Both the position numbers and the translations under genes were made by a program. From Numida meleagris (lineage: Eukaryota > Chordata > Aves > Galliformes > Numididae): a stretch of DNA of 64,000 nt. This document shows, piece after piece, positions 12,551 through 26,200 of the stretch. The stretch spans positions 8,225,586-8,289,585 of the forward strand of contig NC_034424.1 in the NCBI RefSeq assembly GCF_002078875.1, read 5' to 3'. Positions within the stretch are counted from its first letter, which is position 1. Every line of letters starts with the position of its first letter. The notes beneath the pieces were generated by a model. That model worked only from the letters and a program-made list of their open reading frames with translations. It was not told the DNA's origin and searched no databases.

Positions 12551-15500
12551 CTTTCCCTGCTTCCAGGCTGCCTGCCTTGAAAGCGCTTGTGATTCCTCAG
12601 CCCTGAAAGCCAGAATCTTGTTAAAAAGAGAATTAAAAAACACTGTTAATCAGCAAAGGGGGAGCAGTAAACACTTTCCTGTGAGGAAGAAGGGAGTTCT
12701 CGACGTGGCTGTCAGCAGCGCTGCCTTCTCGTGGCTGCAGGCCTGGTGCTCACAGGGGCTGTGGCAGTCAGCTCTGGGACAGAACAGCCTTCATGAGAAG
12801 TTCTCTCTTCAAGCCAGAGTCAAGAATGCAGTGACCACATCTGCATGTATTCAGAGAACGGAAAGGGGAACTAATAGCTCTTATGTCAATTTACTCGGAA
12901 GGGGATGTTTGGGAGGAAAACCGCTGCCTGTGTGATGGGGTGGCCCTGTCTCGGGTGCCCCGAGGAAGAGGACGGTGGGGAAGAGCCGGGCTGCTTGTGA
13001 GGTGCAGGGCTGTGGGAGGCTCCTGGCCGTAGCAGTAGCTCTGTCTCTTGTGTCCACCAGGGCTGGCACCACAAACCTGCAACATCTGTGTGTCTTGAGA
13101 ACGACTCATGTCCTGATCAACGCCCCTGAATTAGAAGAAGCATTTTGATTTTGAATGTATCTGCAAGGTGAGGCAGCTCCTGTTAGTTCAGGATGCTGCC
13201 TGTCTGCGCACTGCTCCCGCGCAGCGCTCTGGGCTTTGCTGCAACACCATGAGGCCAGGCCTGGGCTGCTGGTGAGGCTCGGTCGTGCTGTGTCTGTGGG
13301 GCAGACAGGATTTCCTCTGTGTGCTTTTTATCACAACTGTTTTATATTCAGCCCTAGTATTTGCATGGGCTTATCCTGTCCTTTCTGTAGGTGTAGCAGT
13401 GGCTTGTTCTAAGCCCTCTCACCTAGTCATCCGTGCCTGCTGCTTCACATGGAGCACTTCATGCTTCCCATCTGGACTCCTTTTAGGCCATCTCTTCTGA
13501 TTTCCATCCCATCCTCTCCAGGAATAATGTATTACTCTGTGCTTCCTTGGGTAGATGATAATGAATTGAGCAGACTTCTGTGCTACTGAGGAATGCGTTG
13601 GCTAGCTCGCAGCAGGAGAACAGTTTGCATCAAGTTGCAGATCATTTCCACTTTGCACAGCCAGGACCTGGTGTCTGGAGGGAGAACATCTGTGTCATTT
13701 CCCCACAGCTGACCACAAGCATGTCCTCACTGCCTCCACAAGCGTGCTTTGGCTGTCACCACCAGCTCCATCTACGGGACTTGATAGGGAGTTGTAATCA
13801 TATTTTAACATACTGGATTATGTCTTATGGGTTATATAAGCACTCCTTTAAGACATGTTTTTGGCACTGAACAGTGATTTGTGTCCAACTACAATTCACA
13901 ATTCATTTTTGCTTGCAACTGAAGGAGAGCGGCTGGTAGTTCCCACTGATCCGTTCTTATCTTTGCTGTGTGTGTGTGAGTGCATGATTCAGCTCTCACG
14001 TATGCTAAGGTAGGGCTTTTCAGCAGCTGATTGTATCAGTAGCTTTTCTCCGGGTGTGTTTCAGTCAGATGGGAGACCTGTATTTTCTCCAAGAGTTTCT
14101 CCCATGTAAGTAATATTCTTCCTGATTTGTATCATGGAAGTGAGAAGAAACTCAGGCTTTTGTGTTTTTGCATGCACCACGTTTTCAGCCTCCGTGCATC
14201 AGACTGAACCTTCTGTTTTCACTGAGTGGATCGTATTCACAAGGTAGGGAGACCAGAATAGAGCTGACATGACTCATAACGCAAACAAACAGCTGGAAAA
14301 AGTGAACAATACGCAAATCATCTGGGTGTTCTAGTTTACAAAAGTGGTTTAGTAGGAATTTTAACTTTTAAATGCAAAAACCTACTTGCCAATTGTATGG
14401 ATAATGCTGTACTTTGTGTCCTGGACCGCTGATGTGAGTTTCCCTTGGAATCAAATGCTTGTTTTAAATGAAGGAGGAAGCTGTTGAAGGAACAATGCTG
14501 GTTTGACCTTTTAGGATTTGTGACTGGCTGCATCTGTTAAGATGTAGCTGCTCGGAGCACCGCTAACCATGCCACCTCTCATATAGAGAGGGGATTGAAA
14601 TAGTTTGCAGATCCACCATGGTTACAGTAGGAGGAGGTTCTTCCATGCCAATTATTTCTTATCCCACAGAAGCTTTGTTTACTAGCTTCTTCAGGGGGTG
14701 GGAGGAAAGGGGTTGTTCTTAGCATTATGCGTATATGAATTTAAGGCCATCAGGAGACTGAGAACTGAACTCATCTCTCATTTTAGATATTTTTTCAATG
14801 CCTGTCACCTTGGCAACAAAGCTGAAGTCCCATCAGATTTGTTTTCAGTGACTTACTGAAAAGTTAGTTGTATTATATACTATTTTGGCAAGAAGGCAAT
14901 AAAGAATAGAGAAGTATTCTTTTTTTCAGTATGTACCGTCATCGGCTGTTAATACTGTGCTGAACTGTCTTCCCTTCTCTGTTAAATGCAACATCACGTC
15001 TTGAATTTCTTATTGTCAGAACATGAATGGTTCTGTAATATTCAATCTGACAATCTTTGTAAATTCATCAGAGTTTTTATGGGTTTGCAAAGGATCGAAG
15101 AGAAAAGAAACGGTTGTGTGGGTAGTCAGAAAGTGTAGGTTATCTTCAAAGCGTAGGAACAGCTAAACCTGAGATAATAATTTGATATTTGATCTATTCG
15201 GTGACATTATCTCAGACAGTGCTCTGGAGTGAGGCAGCTCTTGCTCTGGCAGTGTTACTGTGATGTGTACAACCTGCTGATTTTGTTGGGATTGATCATG
15301 CAGGTAGCACTTTGCTCCTTACAGAATGCAGAGACTCTCTGTTCTTCCTTTCTTGCAGCAGAAATGTGGTGATTTACTTCTCCTTGTTGATACAGGAAGT
15401 GTAGGATGCTATGAGACAAGGGAACCCTTCTTTTCCTGTGGAGACATATTATTTTTTTGGAGCAATCCATAGTCTCTGGGCAACTGCTGACAAATGAGTA

Positions 15501-16374
15501 GAGGGAAAGGAGGAATTATCTGGGTGGAAATGCAACTGTTTGCCTCCAAGGTACAGTGAAGATTGAGGCACAAGAACCATTTCTGAAGCATGAATGCTGT
15601 GTGGTTGCAGACTTCTGCTCAGATTTACTGTTCTCTCCATATTTTAGAAATTCAGAATGTACTTGGCAGTTACTTTGATGCCCCATATTATCCATCAAAA
15701 TGAAAAATACTGCCTTTGCCATCTAAAAATGCAGAAATTGCTCCTGGAGCACGCAGCAGGTGTCTTAGATGCTCTGTGGCGCAATGTTATGTTGGCTGCA
15801 AACCTTCCTGTGTGGGCCTTGTTTATATAACACGTTGAGACAAATTAACTGGACCTATCATGAACTGGGAGCTGGAGTTGTAAATGAGAACAACCATATG
15901 GTGATCAAGCCTGCCACCGTCACAGCCTCATTTAATGCAGCTGAGCTTTCCTGAGCAGCCCTGTGTGGGTAAGTCCTTTTCCTGTTGCTGGATGTACATA
16001 TGGGAATGGCCACAACTCAGCTGTAGCTCGAGGGAACAAAAAGTTATTCTCAACGAAAATGTACGTTTGTTCTTCTCTTGTAAGTGGCTAGCAGAGTAAA
16101 CCGTGGCAGAGTGCTTGCTCTGAAGGTAAGCCTGAGTTCTCCCTGTTGATGCACTGTCGGACCAACAGAACCAAGCTCCCTCAGGGGTGCTATTTCTGTT
16201 AAACCAGGGTGCTAGTAACAGAGCAATCGGACCTCTGTGTCTCTGTGCTTCATGCAAATTGTTAGAATATCTCTTTCCTTTGAACACATAGACCTCTTTA
16301 CAGCTGAAGCTATTTAAACAAACCATTGCACTTACTTCTTTTTTCATCCACTGTTTTACCAGCAATTTTCCACC

Positions 16375-16391
16375 TTTTTTTTTTTTTTTTT
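16375..16391 (+). repeat. Poly(T) run
   Basis: Seventeen consecutive T followed by GCAG, an acceptor-like context on the plus strand. No convincing exon follows it. Confidence 0.8.
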
Positions 16392-19300
16392 GCAGTTGCT
16401 CATATTCAGTGAATATCCTGAAAAAAAGCCTCCAGGAGCTTTGTCAAATGGCTTAAAAATATACATGCTGTTCACAGGCTTAGAAACGTTGAAGTACAAA
16501 GCTCTGTGAGGAAAGCCCTGTGTGCTAATATTTGCTTTGTCATACAAAGGAGCTGCCTACTAAATACTTAAGCACATTCCTGTGCGTTTAATCTTGCTTC
16601 AGTAAATTTTCACTTTAAAAATTTACTTTAAAAAGCGTTACCATCACTACCTTGCACATTTTGTGGTCTGAAATACGCTGGTAATACCAGAAGTCAGGGA
16701 ATGTTTTGTTTGTGTGCATTCCTTCAGCTCGGGTAAGCTGCTCTGGATGTTTGAGGTTGAGTAGGAATCAGGCTGGAGCCCAAGAGAATAAAGTGTTGTC
16801 TCTTCTTTTTGATTCCGTGAGACTGGATGATACTGCCTCCCAGAAAGATATTTTAGGCAACATTATATGCTTGAGATGATAGTAGGTGTGAAGATGTGAC
16901 AGTAGATTTGATGTGGAGGAACTAGTCATTAATTGTTCCCACTAAGTGGCACTGCTGTGTGATGAGGGAGAAGGAATAAGGGATTCTATACTCTGTTCCC
17001 TTCTGCACAGTGCTGTGCCAGGTCTGAGCAGGGCAGAACTGGGCTCCTTCTTGTCAGGGACGAATTCAGAGGTGAGTAAAGATAAATGGTGAAAGTGCTG
17101 ATAGCACAACTTATTGGGGTGCAGGGCCTCCCTGGAATGGGGGAGTGGAAGGCACAGGCACAGGGATGAGTGTGAGGAGCATAAAAGGGAGTTTATGTGG
17201 AGGGAGGCAAAGAGAACTGTTTCTTATAAGTGCTAGGATGGAAGTAAACAAAGAAGAATACTGAGTCCCAGAGTGGAGGTGGTGGAAGCACAGCTGTTAG
17301 GGCTCTGACAGTGCTGTAATGGAGAAGATGCACACCAGGATGTTTGCTGGGCAGAGAGACAAGAGGGTCTCCCTGGCTTTACTGGCCTTTCTTTTGAAAC
17401 AAGCAGTTCCCAGTCTTTGGAAAAATCATTTTAAAATGTACTGAAGAAGCAGACTCCAAATTCTGCCATTGGTCTGTGAGATACATGCAGACTTTTGCAC
17501 AGATTCAGCTTCCACGAGGCACCAAGTCCATGTGCTGTATGTGGTAAATCAGGGCTCTATCCCTGTAATTATTTCCATTGGCCAGTCTCTGTGATAAGGC
17601 ATTCTCAGAGAGACCTGGCATGATTGTGTTAATTGCACATCTGGATACCATAACGAGTTGTTGTCTTCCACTGTTTGCTCAGAACATTGGACTTTTCTTA
17701 AGTTCTTGTTTTTATCACTATGCAGCCAAGTGTCATTTAGATGATCCATCTGCACTGAAATCCCATATTTCAAGCCCTTTCCTTGTTTTCCTTAAGTAAC
17801 TTCTCTTTGCATAAGATGCTGACCCTGCGCAGCACCATTTCTATGACTAAGCCGGTCAGTTTTATTAACATCAGCTTGAAGTTTGCCTTTTTTTCCCATG
17901 TCTCCAACAAGACATGCTTTTCGGTATGGTCCTGGCAACCTTATCTGGCATTTACTGGCAGTAACACATCCAGAGCACAGCTTTCTGTGGCCTGACTCCA
18001 CGATGCAAATTTGCACAGCAGTCATAAGCTGTACCAGCTGCTGTTACCCTTATTCCCTTCTGACACGCTTCAGATGAATCCTTACCAAAGGTCATTACAA
18101 CCCACAGTTTATTCACCATAGCTCTCTTTCCTTCTGCAGCTAATTGACAACACAAGCTTGGACTCGAGACAGAACTTATAAAATACCAAGTTAATGAGAG
18201 GACCGAATCTAGGTGCTTGTTTCCTGCCACTTCTCACCTCCTTCTTCCCACCCCCCCAGCCCTGAAAAAAAAATGTCTTAGGGGATTTGAGCTTACCCTA
18301 AAATGGGATGCTAACAAGAAGATTATCCTAGATCTCTTTGCCTTCCGTCTGTTATGTCTGGCAGTGTCTCACTATATGGACTTTTATTAATAAAAAGTCC
18401 AAAGTATTTTTCCATTTGGGAGGGTCTTGTCTCTTTCTAATGTTGTGCAATCCGGTCGTGTTGGTTTGGGTGTGCTGCAGCTGCAGAAGCCATTCACAGC
18501 TGGCTTCCTTGGAGCTAGAGCTGTCCCAGCACACAGTTAGGCTTCCAAAATGTTGTCACCAAACTCAGACCTCTGACACTCTGAAGTTCCTTCACAGAAA
18601 TCAGAAATATCAGCGGGACTAAGACATTGTTCTCATTGTCTATTTCAGTTTGAGAATTTGCAGTGAAATTTTCAAAAGTGCTTTCACTAATCACAGTGTT
18701 TGCAAACTTGAAATTTCAAAACAAAACGCGTTAGCTTGAACAACAGAGAAGCAGAGCTCTAGGAAGGGAGAGAGAGAGCAAGTATTCTCAGGGGGAGAGG
18801 AGAAAGCACATGCAAAGCAGGGTCTGATCTTTCCATGTCTTGTGGACGTAGCCACGTGGAGTGTTCAGCCCCCTACTGAAGCACTTGCTGAGGGTTTGTG
18901 AAAGCATGAACCTCACGCTGTCAGTAATTCTTCTTGGGGTGCATTAAAAGCAGATTAATAACCGGCAACATAACCATACATAGGCATTGGTTATGTTCAT
19001 CCTAGCGTTCTTGTTTGACCTCCCAAGATGGGCACGGGCTCACACTGCAGTGTGTCTGGAGCAGCCTCTGCGGCCCTTGGCAGTGTGTGGCAGGTGCTGG
19101 ACCTCGGACGTGGCTGCTCGTACCTCCAGGAGCAGCTGCACCAGCTGGAGGGGCACGGGGCTGCTCTGCATCTGGGCTGCCCATGCTGGAAGTGGAGAGT
19201 GAGCCTTTCTGTGCAGCCTGCGTGCTGCAAACACCTGGGAAGTGCAATGGGCTGGTGGTCAGAAGGACGAGCTCTTAGCTGCCTCTGTTTGTGGTGGTGG

Positions 19301-20020
19301 TCCATCAGCATGCTGTGCTCAGCCATGCCTGTTGCAATTCCATTGACCTGATGGGGCTGATGGCTGCTCTGTTTCTGTCACAGGGGTCTTGCTGCACCCT
19401 CAGTGAGACTTGGTTGTGGAATTACTGAATTAGCGTTACTCTCTCGCCTACCAGACCGCTAATGCCCTTTTGCTGACACTAGAGCTGAAATGCGCTGGTC
19501 CATCTCAAACTCCTCTGGCTTGTGTGACTCTGATGGAGGTTTGTGTAACATGGCATTCAGGTGCAAGGCGCTCAAGGCACGTGATGAATTTTGCTTCCTG
19601 CTCCTCTGACAAGTTCAGGGAGATGAAGGTGTATTCCCTCCATCCTCAGGTTGTTCAGATGTCTACTAGTAGTTCTTCTCTGTTCTCACATCTTTGAAAC
19701 CTCTTTCCCTGCAGCCCTTGCCATCTGGAGCAAGCTTGCTGTTCGCTCCTCTGCATCTCATCAACTTTCCATTTAGTTGCAGCCTTCAGCAGACAAAACG
19801 TTGCCTTTGTTGCTGATGTCTTTTAATTTCTTCCTATCCCCTTGTCCTTATGACTAGATATTTGGCTTGCTCGAACGTAATTGCTCTGTCGGCTGTAATG
19901 GATAGCATATTGTCTTGAGCTATTGCCTGCTGGGATTAAGTATCTGTAAGAGGCTGAAGGAGCCTGAGCCTTCCCAGAGGAGTGAGTGCACAAACACGTT
20001 CCGCCCCTGCATTGCTGAGG

Positions 20021-20080
20021 GGGTGGGCGTGTTTGTCTCTGATAAAAGATTGGCTTCTGCAGCACTCTTCGATATTGGCA
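20021..20080 (+). promoter_or_regulatory. Putative promoter of the GSN leader exon (TATA-like)
   Basis: Upstream of the hydrophobic leader exon there is a KLF/Sp1-type box (GGGTGGGCGTG, 20021-20031) and a TATA-like GATAAAAG at 20041-20048. Transcription starting about 30 nt later would give a 5' leader of roughly 80 nt before the ATG at 20153. The plasma form of gelsolin is known to use its own promoter and first exon, which fits a TATA-type start here, away from the CpG island. The start site is not directly shown. Confidence 0.45.
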
Positions 20081-20152
20081 GGAGGAGGAGGAGGGAGCTG
20101 GGAGTCCCTGCAGCTTCTGCAGGAGGAGAGAGGAGCCCATTTGCTGTTAGAA

Positions 20153-20287
20153 ATGGGCAAACTGGACTTCGGTTACATTTTTCTCACTATTTTTTGCACA
20201 ATGGCTCTGAAGCTGAACTGTGTGAGCTCCATGTCTGTTGCAGGGCTTGGGTATGTTGTTACAGCAGCTGTGGTGCTTTCAGCTGTG
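20153..20287 (+). CDS. GSN: Gelsolin leader exon (plasma-type N-terminus)
   Basis: ATG at 20153 in a strong context (G at -3, G at +4) opens 45 codons that end exactly at a GTAAGT donor in phase 0. It joins in frame to the shared exon at 21606, adding three codons (PVS) before the cytoplasmic start Met, for a 48-residue extension and a 778-residue protein. The peptide has two hydrophobic stretches, about residues 7-18 ([12 protein letters not shown]) and 29-45 (including [13 protein letters not shown]), separated by a Lys/Cys-containing linker. The first could act as a signal sequence for secretion. The leader does not resemble the mammalian one, so its identity rests on frame, splice sites, position and resulting length. 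Confidence 0.75.
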
Positions 20288-23200
20288 GTAAGTGACCAGC
20301 ACCACGATTAAACATCGACAAACTTAAACTTTTCAACTGCTTCTAAGAGTCACACTGCTTTCTAACTTTGTAAGGAGTTTGTGCAATTTTATAGTGGGAT
20401 TTGGGGAGAAATGGAGTCCAGCTGACTGGAATCCTAAGAGTAAAAACTCACTGTGATCATTGTTTTCTACCTTTATCTTTTTGATATCAGCTTAGGAATC
20501 ACTTTGGTAGCTAGCCTGCTGTTTTGCTTTCTAGTTTGTAACATTCTTTATTTCTGCCTTGGAAGCTGAGCCTATGGTCCCTCTTGTCCATCAGCTACTG
20601 TGAACTCTTCTCTTTATCGAATTACTGGATGCTTCTAATATAACATTTTAATTTTTTCTTCCCTGTTGTCTGATACCACTTAAAGGCATGCTGTAATATA
20701 CATAAAAAACTTCCTTTGCCAATACTACGAAAATGTTCTGCTTACTTTCAGTGTTACCAAAGTGAATTATTTTCATATAAAGCTAAATGAAAGTGTTCGT
20801 TATGTTTTCATAAAAGAATGGATAGTATATTGTAAATAGGATTGTCTATTGTAAGTAGATAGCATCTGTGTGACAATACATGTATTAAAGCAGAATTGCA
20901 ACTTCCCTAGGACAGGGTCTTATGTATAATACTTTAATCCCTAGAATAGAACAGTGACACAGGAATGTTGAAGTAATGTGTCCCTTGATTATCAATAGAA
21001 GAATATCAGAATATAAGAAACTTTTAAATGATCTCTTTGATGATATTCACAATATTTTCCAGCGAGAGCAGGGTAAGATTACACAATAATAATACTAATA
21101 GCTGGATAATATTACGCAAACTGTAAATAATGATGAATAATTGTGCAAGCTGCACAACATATAGTTAAAAGTGATATGTCCATTTCCTGTGGTCTTGGAC
21201 TTTTACACAACATTTATAGAAAATAATACTTAGCAAGGAAACTTATATTCCATGTATGTGCCATACTGATAAGCTGTAAATTGGTATGGAAAATATCTAA
21301 AGTAAAATCAAGAAATTAAATAAAAAAAAAACCACCCCAAAACAACACTAGAGAAAAGAGAGCCTACGAAGGAATGTGCCAGGGATAAGGCAGAAAACAG
21401 AGTTGTTTGGAATTTAAAAGTAACAATCATCAATTGAGAAAGATTTTATTTATTTATTCACAAAGTTCAGTGCAGGAGAAAAAAGAAAGGAAACTCTCCA
21501 CTTGTTGCCCGGGACAATAGTTAGAGATCAGAAGCAATGTAATTTAAACAAGAGTTTCCTTGTACTGTGTTTTGTATTGAATAACATCCTCTGTCCTGCC
21601 CCTAGCCTGTCAGCATGGTGGAGCACGCTGAGTTTGCGAAGGCTGGGAAGGAGCCTGGCCTTCAGATTTGGAGGATCGAGAAATTTGATTTGGTGCCAGT
21701 GCCAAAAAATCTGTATGGAGACTTCTTCACAGGAGATTCCTATCTGGTGCTGAACACCATCAGACAGCGCAGTGGGAACCTCCAGTACGACTTGCACTTC
21801 TGGTTAGGTAAGTCTGGTGGGAGTGCCCCTGCTGAGGTGAATTCTGTTCCTCACTACTCCGGCATTCTCCAGTAAGTGTTACCCAAGGAAATAAGGAACA
21901 GAACTTTTGGCACCCTGAGAATGCAATTTTGGGAGCGTATATTGCTACTCGACTTAAATATTTGAAATAGTTTCTGCAGTAGAGAATACAGCCACCTCTG
22001 TACCTAGGAATAGAATTGTGCTTTCAAAAGAATGGCTTTTCTGATGGAGGTGACATAATTCCTAGTTCTCCAGAGTATGTTGCCAGGCCCACAGAAAAGA
22101 TAAGACCTCAGATAAAGAGTCTGCTTAAATCTTTTCTATTTCAAGGGGTAGAGGTCAGTTGTTATTTTCCTCACTGTGTGTGTGCTCCTTTTCCCCATGA
22201 AGTTCAGACCTCTGACCTGGCCTTCTGCAGTAAATGTCACCAAGTAACATGGCAAGGCTTTCTCTGCATTCTGCAAAACCAAGACTCTCTGGCAATATCA
22301 TAGTTAAAGCTACGTGAGATACTTGCATGGTGGTTTGCCCTATTTGTCATCTGTCAATAGCTTTTCCACACTACAGAGATTCTGAGAGGCAAACTGCTGA
22401 GGAACTGTTGCCCTGCTAGTCTCTACAGCCTTGACAAGCTGACAATGTCTTCCTGCAGATTCATCTACTCATGAATTTGGTCCATGAGAAGCTTCCTCCC
22501 AGGACAGGGTGAAATAGCAAAGGGAAAATGTATGATCCTTACCAAAGACACAGCTGGGAAGCAGTGGGGCTGCAGCAGTTACATCATATCATAAACCTTA
22601 CAGAAAAAAAACTTTTTTTTGATGCTGTTTGGGGTTATTATTAGAAAAGATTGCAAACGGTTACTCTGCAGGCCTGTGTGGAAGCTAAACTTTCCAGGAA
22701 TCTCCTTTCTCCCTTGTGCTTATGCAGTTGAATGCTGAGGCAGAAACCTTGCATTCTCTCCACGTTTTTGCCTTTTCATTTCTTAGGAGATGAAAGCTCT
22801 CAAGATGAGCGTGGGGCAGCTGCCATATTCACTGTTCAGATGGATGATTACCTTCAAGGGAAAGCTGTCCAGCACCGTGAAGTGCAAGGCCATGAATCCT
22901 CAACATTCCTGGGGTATTTCAAATCTGGCATCAAGTACAAGGTAGGTTATGGCTGGATCTTTGTCCTGCCAGTCTGAATCAAATCTGCAAGAGATGGCAT
23001 CCTGCCACTTCTCAGAAGAATAAGAGTTGCCGTTTTGCCAGTTGCTTAAACGTTCTCAACCAGATGTTTTCAATGAGGTGGAACTGACAGGGTGGAGAAC
23101 AGCAGATCCCAGTGGGAGAGCTTTGGCTCAATTAATAATGCACAAGGAAAGCCCCAGGAAATTTTAGGGATTGGGGTTTTGTTTTTCTTCAAGAGGCAGA

Positions 23201-26200
23201 GGGAAAAAAACAGTCCCAAGTTGTCTGGAATGAATTTAAGAGCAATCCAAGTTAATGGGAAACGCCTACACAGTAGACTTAACTTCTCCCAATTGCTTAA
23301 CTAAGATTGGCCTTGCCTGTCTCTTTTTCTGTGCTCAGTCCACCTCCTTACCATCCATAATGTTTGGGAAAAGCAGATGAAAAGCAGTGGGAATTGTACT
23401 TCCTTGCAATAGGAGAAGTAGAAACCTATAGTCTAGAATTGTTATCCTTGTTAGGAATGCAGTGGTAAAAGGAAAGGGATATCAGGTCAAATGCTTGCCA
23501 AGTATCTACATCTCCTTACGTTCAACTCTCCTAATCTTTCTGTTTTGCTCATTTGTTATTACTTTCTATTCATTCAAATTTGGTAGTGCTTTCCTGGACG
23601 ATATCTTGTAGGGAAAGGGAATCTTGGGGCTGGGACAATTTCTGGTAGGCAGGATGTGCAATACATGTGGAAATACACCCTTTACCCCACCAGTCAAAAT
23701 TCTGCGAAAACCTCAACTGATCCTGATCTCATGTATTGTATCAGTGTCCCATAGGCAACAAAGGAATGGATAGCTGGGGTGCATCACTGGCTATATTGAC
23801 ATACATATATGCTTGGACTTTTGCTCTTCCCGCAAGCTTCTGATGACCCTTCTGTTCTGTGAGAAATAAAAAACTTCTCATGGATAGCAAATCAGTATAT
23901 TCTTCTTCTTCTTCTTCTTTTTTTTTTTTTTCTCCAAAGGAACAGCATAAGTATTAATTTTTTCTTACTTTTTAATTTTTGTCTTAGGCTGGTGGCGTGG
24001 CTTCTGGCTTCAGGCACGTGGTTCCCAATGAAGTAACTGTGCAGAGGCTTCTCCAGGTCAAGGGCAGGAGAACAGTCCGAGCGACAGAGGTCCCTGTGAC
24101 CTGGGAGAGCTTCAACACGGGGGATTGTTTCATCCTTGACCTTGGCAGTGTAAGTACCACGAAAAAGATGAGTTATCAGACTTTCAGAGGCAGGAAAATT
24201 CTGATTAATTCACTTTTTCTTTTTTTTTTCCTTCATGCTGTGTTTAGTTATCTCAAGTGCTCAGCATTCTGAACCACCATGTAGCTGGTTTTCTGACATC
24301 TTTCACTCCCAGACATGCTGCCTCCTCCTCCAGAGCAGGTCACGTTAGGGCCTGACAAGTGGCAGCGGCGTAATTTTTCTTTCTCCCCAGAACATCTACC
24401 AGTGGTGTGGCTCCAACAGCAACCGTCAAGAGCGTCTGAAGGCCACCGTGCTAGCCAAGGGGATCCGGGACAACGAGAGGAACGGTCGTGCCAAAGTCTT
24501 CGTTTCAGAGGAAGGAGCAGAGCGGGAGGAAATGCTTCAGGTTGCTCACTTCAACCATTTCTCTATGCTGGAATGGGAAGGGCGGTATGTGAAAGAACAG
24601 ATGCAATGGATGGGTAGGCTCAGTAATGTTTGTCTTTACACGGGAAGTGCTGGTGTCAGAAACACTCTCACTTTAAAGCAGACTTGGTTCTCGTCATTGC
24701 TGGGACATCAGTACACTTCTGCTGATGTTGATCTAGAAGTTTCTTCACTTTGTTTCTTCTCCTTGTTTCTTGTGGCTGGAGCATCTGGAAACAGAGACTC
24801 TTTTGGATTGGCTAGTAATATTTTCTTTCCTCTCTCTCTCAGGTCCTAGGACCAAAGCCCAGTTTGCCGCAAGGAGCTTCTGATGATACTAAAACTGATA
24901 CAGCCAATAGAAAGCTGGCTAAGCTCTATAAGGTAACAAGAAACAGATGTACCCTGACAATTGCGGAGAGTGAAGTAATTTTTCCACAATTAGATGGAGC
25001 TGGAATAGCATAGAAGAGCTGATCTGATCTGACTCAGAGTCTTTTAGGAACTTTTTAAATGTAAACATAGGAACCTTGGTTGCTTACACTGCATACCCAC
25101 GTGCTTTTTGCTGTCTTTATCAGAGACTAGACTCAGCAGTGAGGATTCAGCTGGAACTTTTCAGGAATTTATGAGAGAAAGGCAGAGTGTGAAATGATGG
25201 GGGACACTGTTAAAAAGATGAGAAGAATGGACTAGACCCAGGCTTTACCTCTTTCAGCATGCAGTGAGAATGATGAAGTAGTGATTTGCCGTCAGCTAGT
25301 ATGAGTGCAGGAGACTGTTCAAAACTTCTTGGGAGGAATTTTTCTCTAAAGCTGTCTCCGCTAATGACCTGGTGAATGTCTGCCAAGATGGTTTGTAATG
25401 TAGACCTTTGCTTATTAGTAGGTACAAGAACTCAGACCATTAAACACACTTGACACAGGGAGGCCTACTCATAATTACCAAGACAGTGCTATTCAGTTCT
25501 CAGATGCAGTTATTTTGCTTTAGAAGAACTTCAGTGACTGCTTTTGCATCAAATACATTTACTGTTTTGGATTAATCTTTGATTCTTGTGATTGCTGCTT
25601 TGCTAGATGTATCTGAAATTTTCAGAGTAAGAGCTAGGTTCTGTCATACTGTTGCTGTGTCAAAGGTATCCTGTTTGAATAACAATAGTGCCTGAAGCAG
25701 CCAGTGTATTCAGGTTGATTTCCCTTCTACTCTATGAGTTTTGGACTACTGCCATGAAGCTGGAGGGAAACAGACAATGCCTTATCTAATCTCTGTGCTG
25801 TGTTACCATAGGTCTCGAATGGGGCTGGGAACATGGCAGTTTCCCTCGTGGCAGATGAGAACCCCTTCTCCCAGGCAGCACTGAACACAGATGACTGCTT
25901 CATTCTGGACCATGGCACAGATGGAAAGATCTTTGTTTGGAAAGGTACCATAGAGATGCAGGTGAAGCTGGTTATGTATGCGTAGGATTTTCATCCCAGT
26001 CCCTGTTTCTTTTGAGCCAGGTAGGAGAGTGTACACTTAATGGTGGTGGTGCTTCTCAGGGCATTAGATGATGCTATCAGATAGCATTAACAATCTCAGA
26101 AAAGCACTCTCATCTGAAATGGCAGGTGCTGAGATGCTGGGGTTTTGGTTAAATGAAGGCTTCTGGGAACCAGAAAGAAAAAAATGAATTAATGTCATAA

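Larger units (their letters stand above)
8180..20020 (+). other. Long non-coding stretch, presumed GSN 5' intron
   Basis: No exon could be supported here. If cytoplasmic GSN starts in the island at 7.2-8.2 kb, this whole stretch is its first intron. It holds homopolymer T runs (for example 10909-10927 and 16375-16391), a GC-richer patch near 19.02-19.34 kb with short open frames, and a possible degenerate CR1 remnant near 12.5 kb. Non-coding 5' exons may be present but cannot be identified from sequence alone. Confidence 0.45.

Noticed and set aside
24448..24849. 133-codon frame running through GSN exon 5 and into intron 5
   Set aside because: The first part is exon 5; the rest is intronic read-through in a frame different from exon 6. 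Kept only as an alternative-splicing finding.
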